Positions 46,739 to 58,080 of a DNA stretch of 64,000 nucleotides are shown piece after piece (positions within the stretch are counted from its first letter, which is position 1; every line of letters starts with the position of its first letter). Position numbers and translations under genes: made by a program. The notes beneath the pieces are model-generated. The model saw only the letters and a list, made by a program, of their open reading frames with translations. It searched no databases and was not told the DNA's origin. Source of the DNA: Gymnopus androsaceus JB14 (taxonomy: Eukaryota > Basidiomycota > Agaricomycetes > Agaricales > Omphalotaceae); contig ML769649.1 of the NCBI GenBank assembly GCA_009733575.1, positions 30,744-94,743 of the forward strand. The letters run 5' to 3'.

Positions 46739-47547
46739 GAGGTCGGATAGACCCATTGCACTCTAAAAAATTATAAAAAGCAAAACAAAGTAAATGTTCT
46801 TTATTTCCCAGCCTCTACCTAGTCTTCTTGAGGTGATCGCACCATTGAGATGCCTTTTTTCAGCACTGATTCCTTAAATTTGTAACTTTCAGCTACTAGT
46901 CTTCTCATGTGATATATACACACTTGCCGATGTTAATGGTTGGCCTATCCTTCTGAATCTCATGCAATATAGACATATACACTTATTGATTTTATGATAT
47001 CAATTGTCGTATGTATATCTTTGCCTTCGTAGAGTGAAGTTGAACGTGTGTGCATACTGAGAATACTAGTAAGTACACTATCCTTCTGAATCTCATGCGA
47101 TATACACATATACACTTATCGGTCTTATGATATCAATTGTCTCCCAGTATATGTACATCTTTGCCTTCGTAGAATGAAGTTGGAGCGTGTGTGCATACTG
47201 AGATTACTTATAACTTAGTTATCCTTCGGAATCTCATGCGATATACACATATAAACTTATCGATCTTATGATATCAATTGTCTCTCAATATATGTACATC
47301 TTTACCTTCTTATTATAGAGTAAAGTTGACCATGTGTGCATACCTACTGAGAATATAATAAGTACCAATATTATAAAATTTTTTCCTGTTCACGAAAACA
47401 TCTTAAACAAGCTCTACTTTTTCTGAATTGCACGCCGCGCAGTTGGTTGGCGTCTGTATTCGGTAGAGTAAGAATCTGAGACCTGGTGTCTGTAGAATCA
47501 AAAACTTCATTGAGATTACGGATATGTACTACTCGAATATGGATATA
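46739..47547. repeat. 134-141-bp tandem repeat, three copies
   Basis: TATCCTTC(T/G)GAATCTCATGC recurs at 46945, 47079 and 47220, each followed by ACACATATACACTTAT, TTATGATATCAATTGTC, CATCTTTGCCTTCGTAG and GTGTGCATACTGAGA. The array ends near 47370. No gene lies in the interval; it is the 3' flank of the TET/JBP gene. Confidence 0.85.
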
Positions 47548-49168
47548 CTAAGTATGTATGCTGGCCGACAACCCCTTGCTTAGCGGAAGCCATACCCGAA
47601 ACTTCTTCAAAGCCCCCTGCCACCGCTGAGTGTTCTCCTTTACCCACTGCTCCTTCTCCTTCGGAGATGCGCGTGCCAAGAGGTCCTTATCGTTTTGAAA
47701 TCCATTGTAACGGAATCGAAACAGCGCACCAGCAGAGTACTGAGTGATCGAGTATCTCCGTTCACCAGCCTGGATTGGAAGATTCGAATGGCGGATTAAA
47801 GCTGAGTTGATGATAACACTAGTGGCGGCAGGGAAGCGAAGAATGATCCCAAGGTTCCAAAGAACCAGTTCTCCTCCGTGACAGTCGTCGAAGGGCCCCA
47901 CACAGCTAATCGCGCAACCCCCAGGAGCATAGTTGCCATGGTCAACGTGGTCATCAGTAGTTGAACGAGGGCCAAGGTTGAATGTCGTGGCAGCAAAGAC
48001 AGTGTTTCTGAAGTTCTTGCGGAGGCTTGGCTTCCAGCATCGGAGCTCTTCGTCGTTCTGTTTGTACTCGGCAAACATGCCAGGGCAAAACCGCTTGTAA
48101 GCGCTGTTTGCGATCCCGGACAGACGCTGTACAGCCGGATTCTCAAGAAGACTTTCGAGGACTTGCAGGTTCCTCTTGGAATGCTTTGTATTCGAAGGTT
48201 CCGTCTACAGAACGGCTCAGTGAGCCCATGGATTGAACGAAACATTCATAGTAGGCGTACCTGTCCTCCGCCATGAGAGTAGCCAATTGCTATGGCAGTA
48301 AAGTTCCCTCGTCGATTATAGGCCTGCTTTGCGCTCAACTTCAAGTTGACTCGAGCCTTCTCAAGCACCCGAGCTACCTCTTCGTTTATGTTGCGCATCC
48401 AGTTCGGGTCACGAGGCCTTCCAATGCAATGGATGAGACCAAGGCCTTGGCGATCACAAAATACGAGGTTGGATCTATGTGGAGGTATATTAGCACCCCG
48501 TAAATGTTTCAATGAAGAAATTGAACTCACTCGCCATCCCAATCAACATAACGAAGCTTCCTGAACACCCTTTCACGCTTCCATCCGCTGTATTGCTTGG
48601 TGGCTCGAATGCCCTGATAGCCAGTGGTAGTCACAGGAAGTTCGGCCGCGTCTAGATCAAGAGTGTGGACTTCTGACGCATCGACGCGTCTGCGACCGAT
48701 TTCCTTGCTGTAAGGCCCATCACTCGTCCTCGAACGCTTTATATTTCGAGAATTCTTTTTATACAGTCTCCGGCTGGCCTTCCGTTTCGCGTTGACGGGT
48801 TTTCCGCGGGTAGATGATGCTGGAGGTGCCGGGAAAGGATGGGAGTTGGGGTTAGAGGTACTGGGCAGGCATGTGGTGGATGAAGGCGGAGTATCTTCCT
48901 CGGAATCAGTGAGATCAGGGAGCAAACCGTTTATTATATCCCAGTACTCGAAAGTAATTTCTTCATTCGAGATTTCGGAGAGGTCAAGGTCAGGGAGATT
49001 GCTGAGCAGTGTAGTGTGGTGAGAGAATTCGGAATCCAAAGGTTCGTAGTCGTCATCGTCTTCTTCCTCGTCTCCTTCAAGACTATCCTGTGACTCGTAA
49101 CCTTCCTCCAATCGTTGATAGTGTTCCGCTTCCTCTGCAGCAAGTAATTCAGCAAGGTCAACATTCAA
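47548..49168 (-). CDS. TET/JBP-type 2-oxoglutarate Fe(II) dioxygenase
   Basis: Exons 48531-49168, 48261-48474 and 47548-48204 (introns 56 nt each) sum to 1509 nt with no stop, giving about 502 residues. The N-terminal third is acidic and low-complexity (DEEEDDDDYEP), then a basic region (RKASRRLYKKNSRNIKRS). The catalytic domain contains HVD (about residues 370-372), GGELVLWNL, the second His in ALIRHSNLPI (about 423) and Arg in AGERRYSITQYSAGALFRF (about 433): the double-stranded beta-helix iron and 2-oxoglutarate ligands in the arrangement of fungal TET/JBP proteins. Family members oxidise 5-methylcytosine or thymine in DNA. No ATG opens the first exon; a 5' exon in 49205-49460 is likely but unresolved. 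An alternative is another 2OG oxygenase family. Confidence 0.78.
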
Positions 49169-51176
49169 CAGAATTGCGCGTGTTTTCGAGTGAGTTTCTA
49201 TAAGGAGTTATATTAATGAAATTCAAAATAAAAGAATTCACGTCTTCAAGATAAGGGGTGTCGTCCAGCGCGTCGTTAATAGCACCGCCAACGACGGCAG
49301 CACACACAAGCATCGCGCTGGCCGGTACCAGATATGTAAAAGAAATAGAATAATTAAAAGGATGAAGTTTGGCATACCTGGAGCCATGCCTTGAGTGCTC
49401 TGAAAGTTGAGGTCCAAACGTTCAGAGTGACAGTCGATTCAACGAACTTGAGCGCCACACATGAGATCACATGGTTATCAGCGCCTGCATTTGATCTTTT
49501 TCCGGGATAAGATAAGGCGCAAGAGTCGATAGACGCTTCTACCTTTCATTCCCGACTCTCACTGCCGCTCGTCTAATTATCGCAATAATTCAAAATCTTC
49601 TCATCCCCCACCCTCCCATCCCTCATTTAGATGTTCCGGTTTGGGTTATTCCGCGTGGATTATTATGTTACATTATGCACTACAGCGCACTTATCTTATC
49701 TCGAAACTCTTGGCGCCTTTGGAATGGTCAAACGTGAGCTCGGGAGCGGAGGTTCGGAGCAAGCCCTTGCTCCGGCCCGGTGATGGGTGATCCTTTGCAG
49801 AAGGGGCTTGGGACAATATGTCAAATATGAGGACCTTTTTGAGAGCAACGTCCTGACACAAAACCATACGCAAATGCTTTGGACAATACATAAAAGTTAT
49901 ACATTAAATACTAGTTAATAACCTCATGCAGACAGAATACCTTGTAACAAATATATTTTGAAGATATGAGCTGTTTATGTGAGGCGAGGCTGTCGATGGG
50001 ACCGATATCGCAGAGGGCAGCTACAACGCTAAATGGAAGTTTACGCTCATGATTCTATAGGCTTTAGGAGGCAAGGTCTCTGAGTATGTCGAGAAATTCC
50101 TTGTCAAACACTATTTACGGACCAGGAGGCAATCGCGCGATCGCCTCTGTGGCAAATGAGTAGATTCTTGCTGCTTTGGTTTCCGAGTCGCTGGAGGACC
50201 GCCACCCAATTGACGACAATTCTCTTGACTCCGCGGAGAATTACAAAGGAGTTGTTTTAAATAACGATGACGAGGAACGGTTCCCAGATCCGGACTTGCT
50301 CCCCCTTCCCGAGTCGTCTCCAGCGATATCTTCCAGTGCCGCCAAAGTAGAAGAATCGGACTTTTCAACTGGCGTGATGCAGATTCCAACTTCTCTTGCT
50401 TCTCTACAAGCTATTATTGTGTTAGGATATTGACCTGTACGCCTATATCAATGCTTTGACCTTTCCCTTTATAGATATCTACTTCCGCTCACGCAGCTTA
50501 CCAATAACTAGATAGATTTAGCCTATATACGTCAATGTACCACCTCACCTCAGTTCTACCATTGTACAACTGAGGTGAGTAGCTATTTTATTACTCATCT
50601 ATATTGATATTGATTAGTATTAGTTATATTGTCTAGATATTGCATACATACTTTGTTCCAATCTAGTGGTATGTACGATGATTTTTATAAAGTGAAAGTT
50701 GAAACGAGTATCCAAGTGGTGAGTACCGGTAAGTCGCTGGACTACTTATCTTGCTTGATCCTTACCCTATTCCGAAGTCATGTTCTAGGCTACAGAAAAA
50801 CCGTAGGGTACGCCATCGACTGCAATATCTATTTGCATTCAACAGAGACACAAGTGAAGATAGGACGCCGGAAGATCAATAACATGACGGACTGCTTCAC
50901 CTTTGGTCACTTTTTTTGGCTCTTCAGTCGATGTTGCAGAAGTTACTGTAGAGACGTGTCAGTGAAAACTCGGAAGCTCGAACGGATCCATTACACCGAC
51001 CTCACCAAAGCCCAAACCGCTTCTCTTTTTTGTAGCATATCTTTGCTCGGAAATAGAGTAGAGAAGAAACATCGATTTACTCATTATACATGAAAAGAAT
51101 ACAAAAGGTGCGTATGCCACAGTGTAGGAAAAGGAAAAAATTTAAGTAATTGTACTTGGCCTGAAATTCGTGGAAT
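49169..51176. other. 2-kb intergenic stretch
   Basis: Upstream part may hold the first exon of the TET/JBP gene. Further on I see no gene I can defend: frames at 50176-50433 and 50629-51093 lack motifs. A perfect 12-bp hairpin CTCACCTCAGTT (50544-50555)/AACTGAGGTGAG (50568-50579) is present. Confidence 0.4.
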
Positions 51177-52918
51177 CTAAACTGCAAGACGTCAGCATTA
51201 GTTCATGAGAAAGGATAGAGAAAAGATGGGATGTACCAAATTTATCGGCATCTTTCATCCCCCATGGCGAATGGCCAGAGGAATCGGCGACCATGCCAGC
51301 ACCAGCATCGTTATCAACGTAGCACTGACGCCCCTGGTTAGCTTTGGCCCTTTCACGCGGGCTCGGAGATTCCGACCTTTCGGACAAAGGCGAGGATTTC
51401 TCCGAGATGTTAGAGTTGGGGGGAATCGACGCTACCGATGCTGTAGCAGATCGAGTCCTGCACTCCATGCGCAACTCTTCAAGCTTAATTGAAGAATTTT
51501 TGAGCTTCGTCAAAGCGTCCCGGGCAATGTTAAAGGCTTGATCCAGCAGAGTTCCGGTCGACGCCTCCAACCGGAACAACTTGAAAGGCATGGAACGACT
51601 CGAACGAGCCTTCGGCGCCAAAGAGGGCATCTTGCTTCCAGGATTCGATTTCACACGAGGAAGTTCAGGCGCAGGTTCTGTGTTGGCTGAAAAAGTATTT
51701 TAAGTTCAGCCAGCAAAAACCGCTGTGAGAATATTGGCTTACCTTTGCGACGCTTAACTCGGCCTTTTCCCTTCTCGTTCTTGTTGTAATCGTCGAAGGG
51801 ACTTGTGTCATCTACGGCATCTGCACCCTTTGGGATAGGAGGAATAGTGTTTATAAAGTCAGAAGGAATATTCATACCCTCCCCTATAAGCCAGCCAACG
51901 GTAAAATCATAAACTAATTGAAGGTCTTCGTCAATTAGGAGCTCTGCCAAAAGAGCACCTCGTTCTTGTGGGCTCTTTCTCGCCAAAAGACCATCGACCT
52001 GTTGTCGTATGTGGGCGCAAACAAAAAAAGGATGAATATGGCTTTCAATAGTCTGAAGTTCAGGTTGTGTGAATGGATACTCAAAATGAGTAAAAGTGTC
52101 TGTTTCCTTGCCAGAACCATCAAGATGGATGTGAGACCACACCCTGTGTTTCGCCATTGTTGGAAGGACCTTTACACGGTATGTGTAGGTTGCTTTTCCC
52201 AATAGTGGGTCAAACTGCAGGAAGACAAATTAAGAAACAGTTGAAGGGTAAACCGTCAATGAACAGACCTTGCTACTATTATATCGATGCCTTTCATCCC
52301 AATTAGTGCAGGATATATTGTGGATCACCAAACGTTCTAAGGCCGCTAAAACATCCGGCAATGGCAGAAATACAATCCCTCCATGATCAACGAATGGGTG
52401 AATGTCGGCTCGAACTGGGTCATGGGTGAATATTGCAATGTGAATAACTCGGCAGGAGTCGACTCACGACAAACAACGTTGAAGCGTGAGTTCACAAACA
52501 ACTGGAAAGGACGACAGCCACTAATCCATTCCAGAATCCGAACCTAATTAATTATACTGATTAGATATGAATATGGGAGAACAGCTGTAGGAAAGGAAAT
52601 ACTAACAATCGCCGATGAGGTGGCTCTTTGTAGTAGGTGGCAGAATTGGACGTCGATTCCGAGCATATGAGTGATGATGCATCGTAGCATCATAGGCGCA
52701 AGGAGTTTGATTTCATCCTTGATATCCTGAGAAATTGCCTCCCCGTAAAAGATATTTCTAGCTGGAGAAGAATACGGCTCGCTTTCAAGAATCGGAACGT
52801 CAACGGATGGAAGATAGGTATTGTCCCGAGGAGATGTAACATGCAAATCGGGACTCTCGACATAATTCGATGGACCTGCATGGCTGCTGCCGTGCTGAAG
52901 ATGAGTCTGACGAGACAT
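51177..52918 (-). CDS. hypothetical protein, 486 residues, six exons
   Basis: Exons 52607-52918, 52468-52543, 52269-52414, 51743-52214, 51237-51686 and 51177-51181 sum to 1461 nt, divisible by three, with consensus introns of 53-63 nt; the last exon adds only the end of one codon and the stop. Start MSRQTHLQ at 52918. A globular centre (HPFVDHGGIVFLPLPDVLAA, SCTNWDERHRY, AKHRVWSHIHLDGSGKE, ESHIHPFFVCAHIRQQVDGL) contains several His residues. The C-terminal half has a basic KGKGRVKRRK signal and a predicted helix around LLDQAFNIARDALTKLKNSS. I recognise no family. The consistency of splicing argues for a real gene. Confidence 0.65.
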
Positions 52919-53131
52919 CGAAAAGAAGGAGTAACTGAGAATCCACCACCTTCGTTTTATACTCCAGTAATACTAGCGGAATACCCCCTCTTCCTAAATG
53001 GGCGAACAAGGACTAACAGACCTGACAATTGAATTTTAACACGCGCATTACGACTTCCACACGAAAAGGTGATTAACTGAACCGGGCCTCGTTTCTCGTT
53101 TTGGTTGCCGGACAGGCCGTGACACTAGCAC

Positions 53132-54164
53132 ATGACTGTGAGCAAGCCGCGTACATTGCCCTCAAAAAACAGTAGTTTGCTCCCCGCCGTCATGTCTCCG
53201 CCATCCTCAATAATAGGTGAAGCCTTATCTACAAGTCCTCACGTCGAAAACCTCCAGCCAGTTCAAACCGTCTGTCTTTTGACAGACAGTCTCGATTACT
53301 CGGTGGGTAGTGATATTTAGATTTTGAGCTTAACTGATGAACGCACCAAGGCAACTAATCTGGAATATTCATGGGGACTTGAGAAGGGACAGCTTGACCT
53401 ATCGTCGAAATTAAACCAGGTCTCCGGTGAGTTTCTCATTTGCCTTCTGTTCAAGACTTCGACTGAACTACCTTTCTGCAGTCCGGGCTGATGTCGCGCA
53501 ACTTCTGAAGAACCGAGAAATAATGCTTATTCCTACAGCAGAGATACTGGATAGAATGCTCGAATATACGAACACTGTTATTTACTCTGAAATAGACGAG
53601 CGCCCGCGGTGCTTCGAGGTGCGATGCTGATGCTTTCTGTAAGATGACCACCTAACAGTTTGGCAGGTATTCCCCCCAGGAAAATACGAGTACAGACTAT
53701 TCCCAGCAAATGACGAAGTTACCCCCCTTTTTGTCGAACACTCCACAGGTTTCGACCGACTCGATTGTGTCTATCCCGATCTTCCACTTCTAACGCTCGA
53801 TGTGCACCCTTTTTTCGCCATGATGCTGAGTGCACGGGGAGTAATGAAGGTGATGAACCGAAGATTATCCTTCTATAAGCCCATTTCAAGGATGGTTGCA
53901 ACGTACGCGATTGCCACGCCTGTAGAATTCCGACAACGTCCATCCAGTGACTCGGGTTCTATTACCTCTGTAGAATCTGGTGATACCGAGTATTATGACA
54001 GCGAAGAAGAGGGCCTCAAAGTTTACTCTTGGCTAGAGTCCACGAAGGAATGTCTAGCACCTGATCTGCATCCAGAGGTCGAGGTCGAGGTTACGTTCGG
54101 TGAAGCTGATGGATACAAGGGATATGTATCACCCAGATCTTATGCATTGGGGACTGTATCATAG
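53132..54164 (+). CDS. hypothetical protein A, 293 residues, four exons
   Basis: Exons 53132-53302, 53351-53426, 53482-53618 and 53667-54164 sum to 882 nt. Start ATG at 53132; 53191 is an alternative. Visible blocks: LEYSWGLEKGQLDLSSKLNQ, VAQLLKNREIMLIPTAEILD, RPRCFEVFPPGKYEYRLFP, FDRLDCVYPDLPLLTLDVHP, then an acidic tail with SGDTEYYDSEEEG. Family unknown. A truncated paralogue lies 560 bp downstream at 54726-55471 and shares the same exon structure. Confidence 0.68.
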
Positions 54165-54725
54165 CACGAGTAGCAATTGGACAGTGAGCAATTTGAATTA
54201 TTCCTCGTACAGAAGAGTCTACTTATCATGTACTATAAACCTTGAGCTTGACCTCTTCGTCTTCGCTTTATAACTCATTACTGTATAATGTATGTGTGCT
54301 TTCATATCTTTTAATTCCTGAATTGGTTTACCTTGATTCTGATTGCTTCTCCTTCAGCTTCGGCGCTGAAGTTTAACACGACCTGAGCTGAAATGACGGA
54401 CGAAATGTCCTTCTGCCACGTTATTTCTTGTCTTTTCCTACAAACGAATCTCCCTTTGTCCTCGAGGTACTACTCAGCGTGTGCGGAACACAAAGCTACT
54501 TTCCATACTGTGTCAACTCAAGCAAGGGTTCTTGAACCTAATCCTATATACAATTTTTCCATGGGGAGCCCTGCAGGCGGCTGATTTCATCCCTCAACAC
54601 CTAATCCTAACCATGGGGCTCTGCCCCATACCCCGCTAACCGCTAACCAGCGGAGCTTTGCCCCGTTCCCTTGACTTAACCTACCCAACCCCTCACTTTA
54701 AACAGTTGTTAACAATAACTCTAAG
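54165..54725. other. spacer between paralogues
   Basis: No exons equivalent to the first two of protein A are visible. A GGGGCTCTGCCCC palindrome and CCGCTAACCGCTAACCAGCGG lie near 54614-54655. Confidence 0.4.
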
Positions 54726-55471
54726 TACACGGTGATATCGCTAGGCTACTCTCCGCCGAAGTCTTGGTTCTAATACCCTCAGAAGAGACAGTCAACTCTA
54801 TGTCGGAGCTCGCTGAACATAATCAGCACTGCTCTATTGCTGAACGGTGGAGATGTTTCGATGTGCGTGTCTGTTTTTTTTTTCCCAGTTGAATGGTCGG
54901 GTAACCTTGTTCTACTTAGTTCCTTCCAATACAACCATACCAGTACCGACTCGTCCCTAATTTGAGGAAAAAGCACGAAGAAATACCACTCTTTGCTTTT
55001 GACCCACAAACTTTTAACTTCAAACAATTCAGCTATCCTTACGACAATCTTCCAACATATACCCTTGACCTTTATCCTTTCCACTCTGTCATGCACAGCT
55101 GGAGCGCGCTTTGCATTCCAGACAATAGATCCAGCCTATTGTTCACTATTTTCCCTCTCAGTATCAATTGGGCGCTTGGCAAACCCTCTAGCTTTGGACG
55201 CATTCCTGCTGAGTCGGACGCCCCCGAATCTGATTCTGAATCATGCTGCTCGATGGTCAGTATTCATTCAGATGTCAGCTCCGTTTTGGTCGAATCTCCC
55301 CCTTCTCAAGTTCATGTCTCTCTCACCAAACGAACGGCGAATCGAATTTCTTCATGGCTCGTGACGCTGCAGGAAGAGAAGCCTTTACCGGTGGTACCTT
55401 TTGCCAGCTCAGAGCAGGATGATGAGTCTAGCAGCTCAGATTCTCTGTCTCAGGTGGAGGTGGGATCGTAA
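54726..55471 (+). pseudogene. N-terminally truncated paralogue of hypothetical protein A
   Basis: Exon 54726-54862 is 137 nt, the same length as exon 3 of protein A, and encodes IARLLSAEVLVLIPSEE...RWRCFD against VAQLLKNREIMLIPTAE...RPRCFE. After an intron (54863-54919, GTGCGT...CTTAG) the final exon 54920-55471 gives FLPIQPYQYRLVPN, FSYPYDNLPTYTLDLYPFHS and an acidic Ser-rich tail. Equivalents of the first two exons and a start were not found, so it is probably a broken tandem duplicate, though its remaining frame is open. Confidence 0.6.
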
Positions 55472-56091
55472 GAAGAGAGTAAGGAGATAGTTGGCGATTC
55501 GGGATCTCATGTCTTAAAGGAGGAGCATGTTGGGTCGTTTCATGATTTGATGGTATGTTCCGTCACCTCGCTCAGAATTGGATTTTTGTTGTTGACAATC
55601 TCGTTATAGAACTGCATACACACCTCCAATCATAGTGTGAAGTAATTACTTTCAATACATAAGCGAAATGTAAATTTTCGCTCAACTGTAGAAGGTACAT
55701 CAGCAAAAACTGGATTTGGAGGCCAACCCATACAAGGCCCGGCAAACACTGAAAATCAAGGCCAACTTCGTATATATGGCCAATTTTCGAAGTGCCTTAT
55801 AACTTAGATTTGAGGTTGGCCACTTAGGCCAATGTGTCCAACTTGGCAAGATCTACAAAGTAGGTAAACTCATTCAACATTTATATTTCAAGGCAACTCT
55901 TGGAGTATAGACGGTGATGGCCAAGCATTAAATTGCCAGGCAAGTCTCAGGGTTAGGCCAAGCATTGTTGAACCTGACCAACAATGATCCAATTGCGGCG
56001 CTGGGTGGTTTTTATCTCGTTCTGTCCACTTTCAGAATAGATAAAAATACAAAACATGTACATTTTCCAGTTGATGATTACAGAATATTAT
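55472..56091. mobile_element. one-ended CATCAGC-type element
   Basis: At 55692 the terminal motif CATCAGCAAAAACTGG appears, followed by about 290 bp rich in GGCCAA/TTGGCC motifs in both orientations (to about 55990). No matching inverted right end was found, so it is truncated or diverged. The rest of the interval shows no gene. Confidence 0.4.
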
Positions 56092-57678
56092 TTATTGAGT
56101 AGCTTGTTCAGTACGACGGCGTTTGGCAGCTCTGCGAGCCTTGATCTTGTCCATAGCTGATCCATCTTCATGCACATCCCTCATTCCTTCATTGTCCTGG
56201 AACCCTTGATCCCCATCCTCCGAGCCAAAAATATGACTATATTACACATTGTAAGCCAACAGTCAATGAAGGAGCGAGAATCACATACTAGTTGTAGAAC
56301 TTAACAATACTGTTGTCCTCCTCTTCACATAGCTCAACAATGTTCCAATAAAATTGTTCATAGTTGAACTCGTTCTCAATCTGGGTCCATTCCGAAGCTT
56401 CCGAAATAATGAAACGAGCCTGTACCAAGGGTTAGATATAAGCCACGTTTCCAAGAACAGAACGTACTTGTACAACTGCATAAGCAATGGTCCTGGGTGT
56501 CATAGTCATGATACCGGTTAGTTGTGCATTGCCACGACGGCCGTGATGAGACCCTGGTTCACCCCGAGCAGCGCTTGGGCCCATGTAGATGTGTTTGGCC
56601 ACCTCAAAGACATACCATCAATCACTGTGCATGCATAATAGAAAGAAGTGACTTACTCGAACAGCGTACATCCCACGAAGAATCTCTGTCTCATAATCAT
56701 CATCATTGTTGAAGACCTTGCCTTCAGGATAAATGAGGCGAGGTAATAGATCAGCCGTAACAGGCTTTCCATTGCGAGTGCGGCAGTCTTCATGTGTCCT
56801 GAAAAAACTACTGAGCATGCAACAAATATTGACAAGAGAAGGTGGCGAAACTGTGGAGTATCCTCATATTGTGCAGGTGTTAGAAGCAAAGCAGTTACGG
56901 GATGCTTGAAGCCTCGGGATTGCTTCGACACTGGAAGAGGAGGTGTAACGGGAACACTAGCATCATCAATAAGATACTTCTCAACAGATGTTTTGAGGCG
57001 GCCAGTGTCATTGGATCTTGTACGGTCAGCGGCACTCATAATCTAGGCAAGTTAAGTATTAGCGAGTCATTAAGAAAAAAAAAAGCAAGCACACTGCGGC
57101 ACTGAAAACCCCAACCAGATTGGGCTTGTGAGCTACGGACATGATTGATTCCTCAAACGTAGGGATGATTTTGCGCAGAATCATCCAATCTTCGAGTAGG
57201 CGGGAATCATTCCTAAGAAAAGAGAGTCAGCGCAGCCAAACATGATTAAAAAAAGCTCAGTACATTTCCAAAGGATCATCTTCATCTTCATCCTCATTGT
57301 CAGACTCCGTGAGCTCCTTGGCTATTCCAAACTTAATAATTGAGTCAATTGGAGTCCACAAAGCGCCTTGACGAAGGTAGTCACGGCCGTAATCAGACCA
57401 AGCATTTTTTTCGATCTTATCATCTGCAGATGAGGTCGAACCGCTGAAAAAATATCAGCCTGAATACAGCAGCAGAAAAATAGTGTGTACCGCTTCCGTT
57501 TTTGCGAGGCACGGCTCAGAATATCTGCAGCAAGTTTTGTGAGCTCACTACTAGTAGCATTGTCATTGTCCAGGCTGGAATCAGAATCGTTGCTGTCCGC
57601 ATTCAAAGATCGAAGAGTCAGAGGATTGCGTGTAGCACTTGAAGGAGAATGAATATAGGTAGGTGCCCAGGGTGGCAT
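56092..57678 (-). CDS. DUF6698-like protein, 415 residues, eight exons
   Basis: Exons 57491-57678, 57264-57443, 57095-57212, 56834-57042, 56657-56798, 56468-56602, 56289-56419 and 56092-56236 sum to 1248 nt. One intron is only 35 nt (56799-56833) yet is needed for frame. Motifs: RQGALWTPIDSIIKFGI, LLEDWMILRKIIPTFEE, GFKHPVTALLLTP, PRLIYPEGKVFNNDDDYETE, KHIYMGPSAARGEPG, NAQLTGIMTMTPRTIAYAVV and a basic C terminus KIKARRAAKRRRTEQ. The order 'HPVTA.LL.P - G.. - GPS - G.. .MT..TPRTIAYA.V' matches DUF6698, an uncharacterised family abundant in Agaricomycetes and often next to transposons. Family name from memory; function unknown. Confidence 0.75.
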
Positions 57679-58080
57679 ATCGAACGTTTCACATTTGAAG
57701 GTGGGTGGGTGGTAGCTGTTAAGTAGAGAGGCTGAATTCACATGTCCGTACACTAACTCCTGATACGCTCCACTTTACCCTAGGACTTGGCGTAACATGG
57801 CGGGCGTTTTATTGTGGATTTCTCCGAATTTACAACTTATTTTCGTCAGTGGCTCTCGGGGCGGTTCTACTTTTGTCTTAGTCTAGGGCGCCCCTATCAA
57901 ACTCCACTTCACGGCCAGGTGATAGGATACAGTTAGCCCTGGTTGGCGCGTCAGGGTGAGCGTTTTTATTCATTTCTCTCCACAATGATGACTTATTCTC
58001 TTCGTCAGTGGCCTGTTGACTCCCGATAGCAGCTTGTTTAATACTACGGAGTTCTTTCGCTACACTGCTTCCCATTCATG
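57679..58080. promoter_or_regulatory. 403-bp divergent intergenic region
   Basis: It separates the DUF6698-like gene (minus) from the 348-residue hypothetical gene (plus). No other feature was seen. Confidence 0.4.

Noticed and set aside
50176..51093. Two plus-strand ORFs of 85 and 154 codons between the TET/JBP gene and the 486-residue gene
   Set aside because: No motif, no coherent splice partners, and composition like surrounding intergenic DNA.
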